DNA of 64,000 nt from an uncultured Bacteroidota bacterium (GTDB lineage Bacteria > Bacteroidota > Bacteroidia > Bacteroidales > UBA932), in NCBI GenBank assembly GCA_937901965.1, contig CALGSW010000009.1:1-64000 (forward strand). The letters run 5' to 3'. This document shows positions 1-8,469 of this stretch, piece after piece. Both the position numbers and the translations under genes were made by a program. The notes beneath the pieces are model-generated. The model searched no databases. It had not been told where the DNA came from and saw nothing but the letters and a program-made list of their open reading frames with translations. How positions within the stretch are numbered: the first letter of the stretch is position 1; every line of letters starts with the position of its first letter.

Positions 1-1
1 G

Positions 2-793
2 GGTACAAAGCCTTTCGCTATGGAGCTACAGTACAATGCTCCAAATGTGAGCGGAGCGACAGCCCAGTACTCCGGCAATATCAGTGCCGTAAAATGGAGA
101 CACAACGGAGGCGGCGAACAGAGTTACCGTTATAATTACGGTTCAAACAACGAGCAGGGGATAACCTGCGACTCCAATGGTAACATAACCTCCCTAACCA
201 GAACAGGGATACAACCTTCAGCAATGACATACAATTACTCGGGAAACAGACTCTCTTCAATAGTTAAAGGAGGTACTACATACACCTATGCTCATGACAG
301 TAACGGCAATGTGACAACAGACGGTATAAGAGGGATGACAATAACATACAACTACCTCAACCTGCCAAAGAGTGTGGCCAAGGGTGCCGATAATCTTGAG
401 TTCATCTACGATGCTACAGGAGTCAGGCTGGCAACAAAACAAAACGGAACAACACAGAACTACTACACAGGAGCAGTAGTGTACAAATCAGACAAGACAC
501 CTGACTACATACTAACCTCTAGTGGTATGATACGAAAAGATGGTGCAAACTACATACGCCAGTACAACATAACAGACCATCTGGGAAATGTCAGGTCTGT
601 TGTAAGCCAGCTATTTTTTAACCTTTATCTTGAAATCAAGATCCTTTTCTGTGAAAGGTATAACCTCTTGTTTTGCAGAATCCCAGCGTGTAGGGAGCAA
701 CAATTTTTTATTAAAATTTTTGTCAACAAAAGAAATCGATTTACTCCCACTTTGCGATTTTACCGTAACTCTTTGATTTTCGTTTACCCATAG
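2..793 (+). pseudogene. RHS/YD-repeat protein, 3' core fragment, truncated at the tip junction
   Basis: The reading frame is already open at the window edge, so the 5' part lies outside. The residues up to about base 606 are typical RHS/YD-repeat sequence: repeated Y.YD..GN motifs (YAHDSNGNVT, FIYDATGVRL) and the near-terminal signature DHLGNVRSVV. In RHS-type polymorphic proteins this signature marks the end of the conserved core, after which a variable toxin tip starts. Here the homology stops around base 610. The remaining 61 or so codons to the stop at 791-793 are simply antisense to the end of the leucine-rich-repeat gene on the other strand. No recognisable toxin domain follows. I read this as an RHS core whose original C-terminal tip was lost by recombination. 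Whether the fused tail is translated cannot be told. Confidence 0.7.
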
Positions 794-2692
794 GGTTTTG
801 AAACCTGTTTCCGCGAAAGGTATGGATAGTGGATTTCTATAATCATCAATTTCATATGAATAAACCCAGTCTAACTGCTCTGATTTACTAATATCAAGTT
901 CTGTAATTTTTGTAAAATCACAATGAACCATTTTTAATTTTGGATTTCTTGCAATATCCAGATTGGTAATTTTTTCATTAAAAGAGCAATTTAACTTTTC
1001 AAGGTTTTCTAAATCTGCCAAATATAGAGAACTCAGATTATTATTCCAGCAAAGTAAATCTCTCAAGTTATTGCAACTGGTTACCTCAAGATTTGAAAGA
1101 TTATTATTAGGGCAGAAGATTCTGTCAAGGTTACCGCAGTCTTTAACAATCAACGTGCTCAGTACTTTGTTATAAGTAAGTGAGATTGTATCAAGTACAG
1201 TGCAAGTGCTTATCTGTACAGTATTTAGAGAGTCGTTTCGTTCAGCAATAATATTTTCAAGATTTTCGCATTGGGATATTGTCAAATTTGCTACCGAACT
1301 ATTAAATAGCTCAAATTGCTTTAGTTTTGGATAATTGCTGAAATCCAGGTCTTTAATTTTAATATTGTCAATTTTAATTTTTTCTAAATTTTGATCAAAA
1401 ATTTTGAATCCCTTTAAATCAGAACAATTTAAATTAAGCTCTTTTAGGTTTGTACAATCGGAGAGATCCAAATACTTCATAAGATTATAAGCCATCAAAA
1501 TCTCCACTTTCTCTAAATTACCGCAATTCGAAATATTGAATGTATGCAAGCCATATTTTTCAGGCCTCCATTCAGAGCCATCATGAATTATACTTTTTAA
1601 ATCCGGGCAGTTAGCTATTTTAATATTATTGAATTCAAACCTGTCAAGGGCTATATTCTCAATACTCTTACAGTTATCAATTACTAGAAATTTGCCTCCG
1701 ATATCGAGATTACTGATTATGCTAAGTTTATTACAATTCAAAATCTCTAATGAATAAACATTTGTGACATAATGTGAATCAAAGTCAAGCCAGGTCAAAT
1801 TCTCACAATTTTCTACAATAATCTTATCGGTATAGCAATGACCAATGTGAATAGAATCAAGGCTTTTGCAATTTGAAATTTTAATTAAGGTATTTGAAGA
1901 TTTTAAATTTTTTATTTCAACCTTTTTCAGATTTGGTAAAGAGATGTCAATGGGGTGATATAATGATAAACCATCAATTTTTATAGATGTTAGTCCTTCA
2001 AGATATTCAATTCCCAAAACCGATTTTATCTCAGGGTCGTCAATTATAAGCCCGTCATTTTTTGCAGCCTCTTTTTCACTTATTATCCCATTTCTATTTT
2101 CGTCAAAAGTATTTAAAACTATTTTCCTTAATATGGGATCAGGAACAGTTTTGCCATTCCACAATATTTTCTGCGCCTCAAGTTCTTCCTTTACCTTTGC
2201 CTCCCTTTGTAAATCGTAAGAGGTTTTATATGGAGTTTGATACAATATTGTTGCCCCTATCACTTCATTATCCTTGTTTGAAATCATTTCAGTAACCATC
2301 AGCCTTACATACACATCTGCATATCCACTTTCTGAGTAGCAGGCAACATATCCATGCTCAGCCCTTAGTGCAATCCTGGATGACGAACAGTATGGTTTAG
2401 TATCGACCTCCTCTAAGGAGTTGATTTTTCCAATCAGATAAAATGTCCAGTTATCGCCATGCAGATTATTTATATCGTCCACCATCAAGCCATCCCGGCA
2501 GCCCGGTACGTAAAGCACAGATTTATTATCATTTCTAAGAGATATGACTGAAGCTCCCTTTGGAAACACAATTCCCTTTTTTTGCGGATTTTCCTGAGGA
2601 GAATTAAAAGAGAAGAAAAAAGCAGACAACAGCGTTATAATCAAGAGCTTTGAAATTAACATCAAGCTTTTAGAAACATTAGTGTTTTCCAT
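611..2692 (-). CDS. Leucine-rich-repeat surface or exported protein
   Basis: A 693-residue protein with a short basic N-terminus and a hydrophobic segment (about residues 10-31) that could be a signal peptide or membrane anchor. It is followed by an unassigned region to about residue 160. An EF-hand-like loop (FDENRNGIISEKEA, about residues 195-208) comes next, then irregular leucine-rich repeats of about 20-23 residues to near residue 650. The late repeats have the Bacteroidota style KLNCSFN, LDIARNPKLK. This architecture is common in exported LRR proteins of the phylum, but no partner or ligand is evident. The stop codon is the first triplet after the broken RHS core, so the C-terminus may itself be a recombination product. 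The stretch is visibly richer in A+T than the flanking housekeeping genes, suggesting horizontal origin. Confidence 0.75.
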   Translation of the reverse strand: MENTNVSKSLMLISKLLIITLLSAFFFSFNSPQENPQKKGIVFPKGASVISLRNDNKSVLYVPGCRDGLMVDDINNLHGDNWTFYLIGKINSLEEVDTKPYCSSSRIALRAEHGYVACYSESGYADVYVRLMVTEMISNKDNEVIGATILYQTPYKTSYDLQREAKVKEELEAQKILWNGKTVPDPILRKIVLNTFDENRNGIISEKEAAKNDGLIIDDPEIKSVLGIEYLEGLTSIKIDGLSLYHPIDISLPNLKKVEIKNLKSSNTLIKISNCKSLDSIHIGHCYTDKIIVENCENLTWLDFDSHYVTNVYSLEILNCNKLSIISNLDIGGKFLVIDNCKSIENIALDRFEFNNIKIANCPDLKSIIHDGSEWRPEKYGLHTFNISNCGNLEKVEILMAYNLMKYLDLSDCTNLKELNLNCSDLKGFKIFDQNLEKIKIDNIKIKDLDFSNYPKLKQFELFNSSVANLTISQCENLENIIAERNDSLNTVQISTCTVLDTISLTYNKVLSTLIVKDCGNLDRIFCPNNNLSNLEVTSCNNLRDLLCWNNNLSSLYLADLENLEKLNCSFNEKITNLDIARNPKLKMVHCDFTKITELDISKSEQLDWVYSYEIDDYRNPLSIPFAETGFKTLWVNENQRVTVKSQSGSKSISFVDKNFNKKLLLPTRWDSAKQEVIPFTEKDLDFKIKVKK

Positions 2693-2984
2693 ATTAAACT
2701 ATTGATTAGTAATTGAAATAACTGAAGAAAAAATAAAGACAACCTAAAGTTCAAAAAAATTTCCTGACAAAACAACATAATTTCACAACATGGTCAAGAA
2801 TATTGTAAATAAACAATCATTGCTCTATAAGACTTGATCTGAAATTATTACCTCATTCTATTATGCAAATACCGCTGCCCTCTTATTATTATGCGAAAGC
2901 AGGATTTGTAGGGAATTAATCCGTAAAGCCTATTGTACAAGAAATTATTTATTACATTTATAGTTGAAATCATGGCTTTTAATT

Positions 2985-3422
2985 ATGCATATGCAGTATC
3001 AATATCAAGTATTTGAAAAGCGAGAAATAAAGAGGATTATAATTTTTTCAATATTAGCAGCCATATGCCTGACTTGTATTGCTGTATCATTTGATTTAAG
3101 TCTATTTAACCTTGTTGCTTTTCTGGGTCCGGCCTTTATAATTGTCCAGAAAATCCGAACAAAATATTTAATAAACTCTGAGAAGATGACCTTCTCAATA
3201 ATGTTCGGCAAAAAAGAGTGGCGAAAAGTTAATCTGAATGAGATCTCCAAGATGGAAATCCATCGCAGGAAAAATGGAAAAATCAAGAAGATCAACCTTC
3301 GCAATTCATCCAATATCTTTTTTACTGCTGAACCTGCAAGAGGTGATGAATTTGCCTCTCAAATAAGAAAACTCCTTCTCGGAATTAACACAGAGGAGCG
3401 CAAAGCTAAATGGTCTAGTTGA
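2985..3422 (+). CDS. Small membrane protein, PH-like C-terminal part (hypothetical)
   Basis: About 145 residues if started at the ATG at 2985 (a second ATG follows at 2991; an upstream TTG at 2964 is less likely). Two adjacent hydrophobic segments (IIIFSILAAICLTCIAVS and LFNLVAFLGPAFIIV) form a helical hairpin. They are followed by a basic, beta-rich tail (MEIHRRKNGKIKKINLRNSS) resembling small bacterial PH-domain membrane proteins. I do not recognise a specific family. It diverges from the LRR gene across a 271-nt gap with no clear promoter box. Its place beside a broken RHS gene would fit an immunity-type protein, but nothing in the sequence demonstrates that. Confidence 0.55.
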   Translation: MHMQYQYQVFEKREIKRIIIFSILAAICLTCIAVSFDLSLFNLVAFLGPAFIIVQKIRTKYLINSEKMTFSIMFGKKEWRKVNLNEISKMEIHRRKNGKIKKINLRNSSNIFFTAEPARGDEFASQIRKLLLGINTEERKAKWSS

Positions 3423-3608
3423 TATCAATGTCAATAAGCAGTATAGAAAAAATTGTCTATATTCGTCCAAATTTTGTCTAAAATGACCTCATATAAGTTC
3501 ACATATGTGCTTAATCTATACCACAAACCCGGTAGAGGTCTCTTCTCTTGTCTTATGAACTGACTGGTGGTTTTACCATTTTGGCACCAGAACGACACAC
3601 CCGCCCGA

Positions 3609-3712
3609 CCCCAGGGGTAAAGTGTCAAACATCACAAAATCATAATATTACAAAAAAAGCCCCGTAATGGTATACGTCTCATTTTCAAGGATCTGACACT
3701 TTACCCCTGGGG
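3609..3712. repeat. 19-bp perfect inverted repeat with 66-nt spacer
   Basis: The left arm at 3609-3627 (CCCCAGGGGTAAAGTGTCA) and the right arm at 3694-3712 are exact reverse complements, separated by 66 nt. The word TGACACTTTA in the arms recurs in the hairpins at 11098-11140 and 50065-50106, which lie in otherwise unrelated intergenic regions. This makes it a genome-interspersed motif rather than a local operator. Each arm also contains its own short palindrome, CCCCAGGGG or CCCCTGGGG. Confidence 0.85.
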
Positions 3713-3720
3713 TAGAATTT

Positions 3721-3755
3721 CACACCACACACCACACACCACACACCATACACCA
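3721..3755. repeat. Heptamer tandem repeat (CACACCA)4 plus one variant
   Basis: Four exact copies of CACACCA are followed by TACACCA and a decayed sixth unit, ending 7 nt before the hypD ATG at 3763. The array occupies the place of the 5' untranslated region or promoter spacer. Confidence 0.9.
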
Positions 3756-3762
3756 CATCACA

Positions 3763-6186
3763 ATGACAGAGAGAATTTCAAAACTTAGAAAAATATCGGT
3801 GGAGACCGAACCGACGCTCTCAATAGAGAGGGCACTCATTGAAACTCAATTCTATAAAGAGAATCTGGACAAATATCCTGTACCCATACTAAGAGCACTC
3901 AACTTCCTGGAGATCTGCAAGAAAAAGACAATTTACATAGGTGAGGATGAGCTTATAGTAGGTGAGCGGGGTCCAAAGCCAAAGGCTGTACCCACCTTTC
4001 CGGAGCTCACCTGTCATTCGGCAGAGGACCTGAACATCCTCAACACGAGAGAGTTGCAGAGATATACAATAAGTCAGGAGGATATAAAAAGATATGAAGA
4101 GGAGGTAATCCCGTTCTGGAGTGGCCGTACGCAAAGGGAGAGGATATTCTCTCATGTGCCACAGGAGTGGAGAGATGCCTATGAATCAGGCCTTTTCACA
4201 GAGTTTATGGAGCAGAGGGCACCCGGACACACCGCCCTTGATGGTAAGATTTACAAATTCGGGATGCTGGATTTCAAACGGCAGATAATAGAGCATCTGG
4301 ACTCGCTCGACTTCCTTAACGATCCTGAGGCCACAGATAAACAGGAGCAGCTACGCGCAATGGATATCTCCTGCGATGCGGCAATCCTATTTGCGGAGAG
4401 GCATGCCCTTCTGGCAGAGAGAATGGCTGCTGATCTACAGAAAGAATTAGAGAGTAAGTATGATGCAACTGGAAATAGTAAGGCCGATGAGTCCATAAGA
4501 AGAGCTATTGACAGACGCATTCAGGAGCTTCGCAAAATTGCGGAGGTGTGCCGGTGGGTTCCGGCAAATGCGCCACGGAATCTGCATGAGGCGTTACAGA
4601 TGTACTGGTTTGTTCACCTCGGCACCATAACAGAGCTAAATGGATGGGATGCTATGAATCCGGGGCACCTTGACCAGCACCTGGCTCCGTTTTATGAAAA
4701 GGAGATTGCAGAGGGTACATTGACCCGTGATGAGGCAAAGGAGCTTATCTCCTGCTTCTGGATTAAGGTAAACAACCACCCTGCCCCTCCAAAGGTGGGA
4801 ATTACTGCAAGGGAGAGTGGCACATACAACGACTTCACAAACATAAATATAGGGGGTGTAAAGCCGGACGGCACAGATGGCAGCAGCGAGATTTCATACA
4901 TAATCCTGGAGGTCATTGATGAGCTTCATATCCTCCAGCCGGGCAGCTCCATCCATATCAGCAGCAGAACTCCCGACAGGTTCCTCCTGGCCGGGTGCGA
5001 AGTAATCCGGAAAGGGTACGGATATCCGTCGGTTTTTAATGCCGACGCCTATATTCAGGAGATGGTGAGGCAGGGCAAAAGTCTGCAGGATGCGCGCGAA
5101 GGTGGCTGCAGCGGCTGCATAGAGGTGGGCGCATTCGGCAAGGAGGCCTATCTTCTTACCGGTTACCTGAATGTTCCTAAAATTCTGGAAGTTACCTTAA
5201 ACAACGGCGTTGATCCTGTGGGCGGAAAACAGGTGGGTCTCAAAACCGGAGAGGCTGCAGATTTTAAAAACTTTGATGAGCTTTATGATGCTTTTATTAA
5301 GCAGCTCAACTATATAACTGATTTAAAGATACGGGTAAGCAACTATATTGACAGAATGTTTGCAAAATATGCCCCGGCCACCTTCCTCTCAGTTGTAATT
5401 GAAGATTGTATCAAAAAAGGTAAGGATTACTACAACGGAGGCCCAAGGTACAACACAAATTATATTCAGTGTACAGGACTGGGTACCGTTACCGACTCCC
5501 TGGCCGCTATTAAATGGCACGTTTTTGAGAAGCAGACTGTAACAATGGATAAACTGATGAAGGCTGTGGCAAACAACTTTAGCGGAGAGGAGATTCTGAG
5601 GCAGAGGATCATCAACAAAACCCCTTTCTTTGGTAACGATAATGACTATGCCGATTCAATAGCAGTAAGGGTTTATGAAGATCTCTACAGAGCCATTGAG
5701 GGCAAACCAAACACAAAGGGGGAGAGCTTCCATCTAAATATGCTCTCAACAACTTGTCACGTATATTTTGGCAAGGTTACAGGAGCAACTCCCAACGGCC
5801 GCCTTGCCGGTCTGTCAATATCAGACGGCACCTCCCCTTCACAGGGGGCAGACACCCACGGACCTACCGCAGTAATAAAATCTCTGGGAAAACTGGACCA
5901 GATAAAATCCGGCGGAACATTGCTAAACCTCCGGTTCCTTCCATCACTGGTAAAGAGTAACTCAGACCTTGTGAAACTCGCCTCTCTTATAAGAAGCTAT
6001 TTCTCAATGAACGGCCACCACATTCAGTTTAATATAGTAGATACTGAAACACTTCGTGACGCCCAGAAAAATCCGGGAGAATACCGGGACCTGCTTGTAC
6101 GAATGGCCGGATACAGCGACTATTTCAATGATATGAACAGAGATCTCCAGGAGGAGATAATCTCAAGGACCGAAAATTCATTATGA
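3763..6186 (+). CDS. hypD: Glycyl radical enzyme, trans-4-hydroxy-L-proline dehydratase (HypD)
   Basis: An 807-residue glycyl radical enzyme. The family dehydrates trans-4-hydroxy-L-proline to 1-pyrroline-5-carboxylate in anaerobes, letting hydroxyproline from collagen-type material feed proline metabolism. The thiyl-radical Cys452 and catalytic Glu454 sit in GGCSGCIEVGAFGKEAY. The glycyl-radical loop is MAGYS with Gly783, 24 residues from the C-terminus. The N-terminal region (PTFPELTCHSAEDL, FTEFMEQRAPGHT) and core (QPAPPKVGIT-like NHPAPPKVGIT) match the clostridial HypD pattern as I remember it, and not pyruvate formate-lyase or choline lyase. The length is normal. The activase gene overlaps its stop by 4 nt. 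No proC (P5C reductase) is adjacent, so the product must be handled by an enzyme encoded elsewhere. Confidence 0.85.
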   Translation: MTERISKLRKISVETEPTLSIERALIETQFYKENLDKYPVPILRALNFLEICKKKTIYIGEDELIVGERGPKPKAVPTFPELTCHSAEDLNILNTRELQRYTISQEDIKRYEEEVIPFWSGRTQRERIFSHVPQEWRDAYESGLFTEFMEQRAPGHTALDGKIYKFGMLDFKRQIIEHLDSLDFLNDPEATDKQEQLRAMDISCDAAILFAERHALLAERMAADLQKELESKYDATGNSKADESIRRAIDRRIQELRKIAEVCRWVPANAPRNLHEALQMYWFVHLGTITELNGWDAMNPGHLDQHLAPFYEKEIAEGTLTRDEAKELISCFWIKVNNHPAPPKVGITARESGTYNDFTNINIGGVKPDGTDGSSEISYIILEVIDELHILQPGSSIHISSRTPDRFLLAGCEVIRKGYGYPSVFNADAYIQEMVRQGKSLQDAREGGCSGCIEVGAFGKEAYLLTGYLNVPKILEVTLNNGVDPVGGKQVGLKTGEAADFKNFDELYDAFIKQLNYITDLKIRVSNYIDRMFAKYAPATFLSVVIEDCIKKGKDYYNGGPRYNTNYIQCTGLGTVTDSLAAIKWHVFEKQTVTMDKLMKAVANNFSGEEILRQRIINKTPFFGNDNDYADSIAVRVYEDLYRAIEGKPNTKGESFHLNMLSTTCHVYFGKVTGATPNGRLAGLSISDGTSPSQGADTHGPTAVIKSLGKLDQIKSGGTLLNLRFLPSLVKSNSDLVKLASLIRSYFSMNGHHIQFNIVDTETLRDAQKNPGEYRDLLVRMAGYSDYFNDMNRDLQEEIISRTENSL

Positions 6187-7091
6187 GTCTGATATTTGAC
6201 ATTAAAAGATACTCAATTAACGACGGCCCCGGAATAAGACTTACAATCTTTTTCAAAGGGTGTCCGCTTAATTGTGTCTGGTGCCACAATCCGGAGGGTA
6301 TCAGCCCCAAGAGAGAGAAGTTGTACAGCAGACAAAAGTGCATTAACTGCAAAAGCTGCGTGGCCAGCTGCCCAAACTCGGCCCTTGCTATGGAGTATGA
6401 TGATATCTCTACCGATGCAAATTTTTGCGTAAACTGTGGTGAGTGTACCGAGGCCTGCCCTACCGGTGCACTAGAGATTTCCGGAGAGGAGCTCTCTGCT
6501 GAGCAGATAATGAAGGAGATTAAAAAGGAGATAATTGTCTTTGACCAGAGCGAAGGGGGTGTTACTTTTTGTGGCGGAGAGCCTTTAATTCACAGGAAGA
6601 TGCTCATGGAACTTCTTGGCAGATGTGGTGAATTGAGGATTCACAGGGCAGTTGACACGTGCCTCTTTGCAAGCGAAGAGGTTGTAAGAGAGGTCGCCGG
6701 CAACTGCGAACTTATACTTGCCGATTTAAAACATATGGACCCTCAAAAGCACAAAGAGTTTACCGGTCAAACAAACGAACTGATTCTGGCAAATATCAGG
6801 ATGCTGGCAGAGGAGGGCTACAATTTCATCGTCCGCATACCGCTGATTGAGGGGGTTAATGCCGATGAGGAGAACATAAAAGCCACCGCAGAATTCCTGG
6901 CTTCACTCCCCGGAGCAGAAGAGAGGCAAGTAGAGCTGCTGCCATACCACAATGTGGGAGTGGGAAAACACTCAAGAATGGGAAGCAGATATAATCCGCT
7001 TAATATCCCTATGGATAAACCCTCTCCTGGTACAATCTCCCACTGCATATCCATATTCAAAGCGTTTGGGATTGAGGCCACATCAAACTAA
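6183..7091 (+). CDS. Glycyl radical enzyme activase (radical SAM, HypE/PflA-type)
   Basis: A 302-residue radical SAM enzyme that would install the glycyl radical on the dehydratase using S-adenosylmethionine and a [4Fe-4S] cluster. The SAM cluster motif is GCPLNCVWCHNP (Cx3Cx2C, about residues 27-34). Two ferredoxin-like Cx2Cx2Cx3C clusters follow at about residues 53-64 (CINCKSCVASC) and 82-92 (CVNCGECTEAC), the insertion typical of activases for non-PFL glycyl radical enzymes. FCGGEP is the SAM-binding GGE motif. The start ATG overlaps the dehydratase stop (ATGA), so the two are translationally coupled. The pairing supports the function, and HypE is the likely orthologue. Confidence 0.85.
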   Translation: MSLIFDIKRYSINDGPGIRLTIFFKGCPLNCVWCHNPEGISPKREKLYSRQKCINCKSCVASCPNSALAMEYDDISTDANFCVNCGECTEACPTGALEISGEELSAEQIMKEIKKEIIVFDQSEGGVTFCGGEPLIHRKMLMELLGRCGELRIHRAVDTCLFASEEVVREVAGNCELILADLKHMDPQKHKEFTGQTNELILANIRMLAEEGYNFIVRIPLIEGVNADEENIKATAEFLASLPGAEERQVELLPYHNVGVGKHSRMGSRYNPLNIPMDKPSPGTISHCISIFKAFGIEATSN

Positions 7092-7115
7092 ACTAAGTCG
7101 CTTAACCATTTTTAG

Positions 7116-7123
7116 TATATTTG
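7116..7123 (+). promoter_or_regulatory. -7 box TATATTTG upstream of the mscS-family gene
   Basis: An exact match to the Bacteroidota TAnnTTTG box, 27 nt before the ATG at 7151 and downstream of the hypE stop. It argues that the channel gene has its own promoter and does not start at the upstream in-frame TTG at 7121. No convincing -33 element was seen. Confidence 0.55.
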
Positions 7124-7150
7124 CACTCAGAGTTTAATTATAAAGCATTT

Positions 7151-8443
7151 ATGTTAGAGAACGAAATAACCACAAGAGCAACAGCACTGTTTGGAATAGT
7201 TGATGGTATTAATTCCATTCTTGTTGAGTGGGGACTTTCTCCCTCACTGGCCGGATGGCTTGATGAAATTATTTCAATGACTCTTCTCTTCCTGCTCGCA
7301 TATGGTATAGACCTGATTGCAAGATTTATACTGCACCGAGTGGTGGGACATCTGGCTAAATATACTAAAACACAGTGGGATGATCTCTTTGTGGAGGAGA
7401 AGGTTTTTAAACACATTGCACATGTTATACCCGCAATTGTATTCTATCTGAGTACTCCTGTTGCTTTGAAATCAATCTTCTGGATAAACCTGTTTGAGAA
7501 GGGTGCTCTCATCTATATTGTGTTTGTAATAATCCGGGCAGTCCACGCCTCAACAAAGGCGATGACAAGGGTATACACCAAGTCAGAAGACTATTCAAAT
7601 AAGCCCATTCAGATAATTTTTCAGATTGTTGCAGTCCTCGCATACTTCGTAGGCGCAATTTCCCTTTTAAGTATACTGCTGGACACCTCATTTGCAACTC
7701 TGTTCGCAGGGCTGGGTGCCTCAATGGCTATAATAATTTTGGTATTTAAAGATACCATCCTTGGTTTTGTTGCAGGGTGGCAGCTATCATCAAATGATAT
7801 GCTCAGACAGGGTGACTGGATTACGGTTCCCAAATACGGAGCAGACGGAAACGTTGAGGAGGTGAGCCTCTATTCTGTTAAGGTCAGGAATTTCGACAAC
7901 ACGATTACAACTGTCCCTCCATATGCTTTAGTAAGCGACTCATTCCAGAACTGGAGAGGGATGCAGGAGAGTGGTGGCAGAAGAATCAAAAGATCAATTA
8001 TTATTGATATGACCAGCATCCGGTTCTGTACGCCGGAGATGCTTGAAAGATTCAGAAAGATCCAGTACCTGACAGATTACATTGATACAACCGAGGAGAT
8101 TATCAGAAAGTATAACGAAGATAACAGCACAGACAACTCAATGCTGGTAAACGGGCGCAGACAGACAAACATAGGTGTCTTCAGGGCATATATTCAGAAA
8201 TATCTTGAAAATCATCCGGAGGTAAACCATGAGATGACAACAATGGTTCGCCAGCTCCAGCCAACAGAAAAGGGTATCCCTATGGAGTTGTACTTCTTTA
8301 CAAAAATTAAGGACTGGATTTACTACGAAAATGTTCAGTCAGATATTTTTGACCACATAATGGCAGTTGTAACTGCGTTTGATTTAAGAGTATTCCAATA
8401 CCCGTCAAGCAGCGGAGCCCCTTACCATTTATACACTGAATAG
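7151..8443 (+). CDS. Mechanosensitive channel, MscS superfamily, YbdG-like
   Basis: About 430 residues from the ATG at 7151; the longer frame would begin with TTG inside the promoter box. About five hydrophobic segments occupy the N-terminal half, including the pore-lining GLGASMAIIILVFKDTILG. The MscS beta domain follows (MLRQGDWITVPKYGADGNVEEVS cut short here; then FDNTITTVPPYALVSDSFQNW). The DGNVEEVSLYSVKVRNFDNT-type stretch and NWRGM-SGGRRIKR closely match the YbdG subfamily, which gives low-level tension-gated conductance on osmotic downshift. It acts in the inner membrane. A short weak stem at 8445-8461 follows the stop. Confidence 0.85.
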   Translation: MLENEITTRATALFGIVDGINSILVEWGLSPSLAGWLDEIISMTLLFLLAYGIDLIARFILHRVVGHLAKYTKTQWDDLFVEEKVFKHIAHVIPAIVFYLSTPVALKSIFWINLFEKGALIYIVFVIIRAVHASTKAMTRVYTKSEDYSNKPIQIIFQIVAVLAYFVGAISLLSILLDTSFATLFAGLGASMAIIILVFKDTILGFVAGWQLSSNDMLRQGDWITVPKYGADGNVEEVSLYSVKVRNFDNTITTVPPYALVSDSFQNWRGMQESGGRRIKRSIIIDMTSIRFCTPEMLERFRKIQYLTDYIDTTEEIIRKYNEDNSTDNSMLVNGRRQTNIGVFRAYIQKYLENHPEVNHEMTTMVRQLQPTEKGIPMELYFFTKIKDWIYYENVQSDIFDHIMAVVTAFDLRVFQYPSSSGAPYHLYTE

Positions 8444-8469
8444 TCAGCCATTTGACAATTGGCATTAAT

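Larger units (their letters stand above)
3423..3762. other. Gene-free interval with repeats upstream of hypD
   Basis: This 340-nt stretch contains no credible reading frame. Its left half (about 3423-3600) shows nothing I can identify. Its right half holds the 19-bp inverted repeat and the heptamer tandem repeat listed separately. No TAnnTTTG box was found near the hypD start. Confidence 0.6.

Noticed and set aside
611..793. New toxin tip encoded by the tail of the RHS frame
   Set aside because: The 61-residue tail is fully antisense to the LRR gene and shows no domain-like pattern, so it is more likely fortuitous.
2693..2963. Promoter boxes between the LRR and small membrane protein genes
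   Set aside because: No TAnnTTTG match with sensible position was found on either strand.
3763..6186. Pyruvate formate-lyase or choline trimethylamine-lyase
   Set aside because: There is one radical Cys with Glu two residues on (CIE), not the Cys-Cys pair of PFL, and the flanking sequence follows the HypD pattern.
8445..8461. Terminator after the mscS-type gene
   Set aside because: The GCCATTT/AATTGGC stem is short, has a mismatch and no T run; too weak to call.
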